Origin: Deltaproteobacteria bacterium
GTDB taxonomy: Bacteria > Desulfobacterota > JADFXK01
DNA: 7,851 nucleotides
Reading direction: 5' to 3'
Assembly: GCA_015233295.1 (NCBI GenBank)
Contig: JADFYC010000123.1
Location: 1-7,851 of the forward strand
The notes beneath the pieces were generated by a model. The model did not search any database. It saw nothing but the letters and a program-made list of their open reading frames with translations, and had not been told where the DNA came from. Below, piece by piece: positions 5,555 through 7,851 of this stretch; within the stretch, counting starts at the first letter, position 1, and every line of letters starts with the position of its first letter. The translations under genes and the position numbers were made by a program.

Positions 5555-7851
5555 ATGGGCGAGAGACAGACGGAAGGATATGTTGCTTCGAACGGCGACC
5601 TGTTGTCCCGAGAATATATTGCTGTGCGTAGTCAATTAGTGAATGCCGGGCTGATCGCTTGTGCGTTATTCGGCCTTCCTACCTTGTGGGCTTCTTTATA
5701 CCGGGCCAGGGATATTGGGTGGCAACCCCTCATGCTGATCCACATCGGCACCTACCTGGTCATTCTTGGAACCTTATTTCTCCGGCGTCGCTTAAGCTTT
5801 CAGAGCAGAGCTTTTGTCTTTCTGGCCATACTTTTCCTGGCGGGCGCGGCCAGCGTGCTCACCTGGGGACTTATCGGCATGGGGGTAATCGTTTTAATTA
5901 CGTGGAGTGTTCTGACGGCCATTCTTTATGGTTTGAGGGCCGGCCTGGCCGCAGTGGCCTCCAGTATGGTCGTCACGACGGTGACAGGTATGGGAATAAC
6001 CTTGGGGCTGTTTTCTTTCCCGTTTAATGCCAATGTTTATGCAACGGCTCCTTCCTCCTGGATTATGGTGACCATTGGGGTTGGACTCCTGGGTTCGATG
6101 ATGGTCGCCAGCCTGGGAAGGTTCCATACGTCATTGATCGATTCAATTCATACCCTAAATAGAAACATGGATGAGTTACACCAGGCAAACGAAAGATTGG
6201 TAAATGAAATTAAAGCTCGGGAACGGGTGGAGAAGTCTCTTGTAGAGAGTAAGCAGCGATACCGTTCACTTTTTGAATATCATCCAGATGGGGTATGTTC
6301 ATTTGATCTAATGGGCAAATTTATTTCAGTAAATGCCGGTATGGAAAAACTCACCGGGTATCGCTCCGAAGACCTGGTTCGAATGAGTTTTTTTGATATT
6401 CTGGCCGCAATGGAAATGAAAAGAGTAGAAGCACATTTTCAGAAAGTCGTAAATGGTACGCCGCAGAAATTCCAGGCTACCGGTATTAGGAAGGACCAGA
6501 GCCGATTCGATGCTAATATCACAATTATCCCTATTGTGGTTGATCATAACATTGTAGGTGTTTACGGCATTTGCAAAGATATCACGGATAGCCGCCGAGC
6601 CGAAGAGGCGTTGAAGAGCAGCGAATCCAAATTGGCCCGGGCCTCTTATATGGCCCACGTAGGTCATTGGGATTGGAATCTTCGGACCGGAGAAATCCAT
6701 TGGTCGGACGAAGTATACCGGATTTTTGGCTATGAACCCAAGTCGATCAACCCCACCTACGCCATATTCTTCCAAACCATCCATCCTGATGATCTGGAAA
6801 GAGTCAAGACGGCAATTGAACCTAAGCGAAGAGACGAAACACCATGTGACATCGAGTTTCGTTTTTTCCGGCAGGATGGGACCATGGGTTATGGCCATGT
6901 CCTGGGTGAAAGTGTAATAGACGAGGCCCAACCCATTCGGGTAACCGGATCCTTGCAAGATATATCCAATCTGCGACGGGCCGAAGAAGCCAGAAAAAAA
7001 TTAGAATTTCAGCTTATTCAAGCCCAAAAAATGGAAGCCATAGGCACCCTGGCAGGTGGGATCTCCCACGACTTCAATAACATATTATCTACTATTATCG
7101 GTTACACCGAGATGACGCGAGACGATCTGATTACGACTCCCCATGCCCAAGACCTGGACCAGGTACTAAAAGCTGCTTATCGGGCGCGGGATTTGGTGAA
7201 ACAGATTCTCATGTTCAGTCGAATGCGAAACCAACAAGACGCTCTGGTGCCGGTTGAGATCGCTCCGGTCGTTAAAGAAGCGCTCAAATTCCTCAGGGCG
7301 TCCCTCCCCAGCACCATTGAGATTCGCCAAAAAATTACCGTCGAAGATGGGCTTGCCTTGGCCGACCCAACGCAGATTCACCAGATAGTGGTCAATCTTT
7401 GTACCAATGCCGCACACGCTATGCGGGAGAGAGGCGGGATACTTGAAATCGGTTTGAAAAAAGTAGATTTTTACTCGGAAACGATAACCGGATACCCAGA
7501 ACTGAAACCAGGGTCATATCTGAAGTTGACTGTCAGCGATACCGGGCACGGGATGAATACGGCAACTATGGAACGTATTTTCGACCCCTATTTTACGACC
7601 AAGTCCGTGGGGGAAGGGAGCGGTTTCGGGTTGGCTGTGGTCCATGGAATCGTTAAGCGCCATAATGGTACCATCGCGGTTTATAGTGAACCGAGACAGG
7701 GAGCGACCTTCCATATCTATTTACCCCGAGCCAATGAAGGGTTGGAAGCAACCGACGGCCTGCCTCAAGCTGTTCCCAGCGGCACCGAACGGATTCTTTT
7801 CGTCGATGATGAAGAACCGTTAACCGACATGAGTAAAAGGATGTTGGAACA
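5555..7851 (+). CDS. Membrane hybrid histidine kinase, 3' end outside window
   Basis: This is a sensor kinase of a two-component system; 765 codons are present without a stop and the frame leaves the window. In order: a short cytoplasmic start; about six membrane segments (roughly 31-50, 57-78, 86-108, 109-131, 133-160, 169-188); a coiled-coil linker (200-235); PAS domain 1 with its C-terminal cap (236-350, ends 'KDITDSRRAEEAL'); PAS domain 2 of the PAS_3 type (359-480, 'HVGHWDWNLRTGEIHWSDE'); HisKA with phospho-acceptor His505 in 'GGISHDFNN'; HATPase with the N box (Asn614, Asn618), 'DTGHGM' (Asp662) and 'GSGFGL' (688-693); and the first residues of a receiver domain ('RILFVDDEEP', Asp751-752). 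The phospho-accepting Asp of the receiver lies beyond the window. The start is set by AAAGG eight bases upstream. The signal sensed is unknown, since no ligand motif is visible in the membrane part. No partner regulator is visible. Confidence 0.93.
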   Translation, partial: MGERQTEGYVASNGDLLSREYIAVRSQLVNAGLIACALFGLPTLWASLYRARDIGWQPLMLIHIGTYLVILGTLFLRRRLSFQSRAFVFLAILFLAGAASVLTWGLIGMGVIVLITWSVLTAILYGLRAGLAAVASSMVVTTVTGMGITLGLFSFPFNANVYATAPSSWIMVTIGVGLLGSMMVASLGRFHTSLIDSIHTLNRNMDELHQANERLVNEIKARERVEKSLVESKQRYRSLFEYHPDGVCSFDLMGKFISVNAGMEKLTGYRSEDLVRMSFFDILAAMEMKRVEAHFQKVVNGTPQKFQATGIRKDQSRFDANITIIPIVVDHNIVGVYGICKDITDSRRAEEALKSSESKLARASYMAHVGHWDWNLRTGEIHWSDEVYRIFGYEPKSINPTYAIFFQTIHPDDLERVKTAIEPKRRDETPCDIEFRFFRQDGTMGYGHVLGESVIDEAQPIRVTGSLQDISNLRRAEEARKKLEFQLIQAQKMEAIGTLAGGISHDFNNILSTIIGYTEMTRDDLITTPHAQDLDQVLKAAYRARDLVKQILMFSRMRNQQDALVPVEIAPVVKEALKFLRASLPSTIEIRQKITVEDGLALADPTQIHQIVVNLCTNAAHAMRERGGILEIGLKKVDFYSETITGYPELKPGSYLKLTVSDTGHGMNTATMERIFDPYFTTKSVGEGSGFGLAVVHGIVKRHNGTIAVYSEPRQGATFHIYLPRANEGLEATDGLPQAVPSGTERILFVDDEEPLTDMSKRMLE

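Noticed and set aside
5417..5635. Minus-strand 72-codon frame
   Set aside because: It overlaps the kinase start and its promoter/leader on the other strand, and has no ribosome site or recognisable motif.
6326..6958. Minus-strand 210-codon frame
   Set aside because: It is fully antisense to the two PAS domains of the kinase, which are clearly the coding strand.

Overview
The window looks like a chromosomal stretch from a Gram-negative bacterium, most likely a member of the Desulfobacterota (deltaproteobacteria). That placement is an inference. It rests on the overall style of the proteins: a hybrid kinase of the 'MEAIGTLAGGISHDFNN' type, a QueH-type epoxyqueuosine reductase and a SprT-like/DUF2786 protein, with roughly balanced base composition. 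No rRNA, tRNA, CRISPR array, transposase or phage gene was seen.

Layout. (1) Positions 3-896, plus strand: the 3' part of a glucose-6-phosphate isomerase gene that enters from the left edge. (2) 958-2121, plus: an MFS permease of the YnfM-like drug/sugar efflux type. (3) 2158-5009, minus: a three-gene block read right to left, made of a SprT-like metallopeptidase fused to DUF2786, a secreted protein built of six prenyltransferase/squalene-cyclase-type repeats, and QueH. The repeat-protein and queH genes overlap by an ATGA, so they are translationally coupled. The MFS gene and queH converge with 36 bp between them. (4) 5010-5554: a gene-poor divergent control region of about 545 bp. It holds a perfect-consensus sigma-70 promoter facing left, an AT-rich block, a cluster of nested inverted repeats, and a weaker rightward promoter candidate with a hairpin-rich leader. 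(5) 5555 to the right edge, plus: a large membrane hybrid histidine kinase (six predicted membrane segments, two PAS domains, HisKA, HATPase, start of a receiver domain). It is cut by the window end.

How the parts relate. The isomerase (central sugar metabolism) and the permease have no evident functional link. The minus-strand block puts a putative DNA-associated or protein-associated zinc peptidase, an exported alpha/alpha-toroid protein and a tRNA queuosine enzyme on one strand, probably read at least partly from the strong promoter near 5177-5212. No shared pathway is obvious. The kinase probably belongs to its own transcription unit; its cognate partner is not visible.

The parts most worth a second look are the control region (consensus promoter, coding-like leader ORF, nested inverted repeats) and the six-repeat secreted toroid coupled to queH. 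No clearly new multi-gene system could be demonstrated from the sequence alone.
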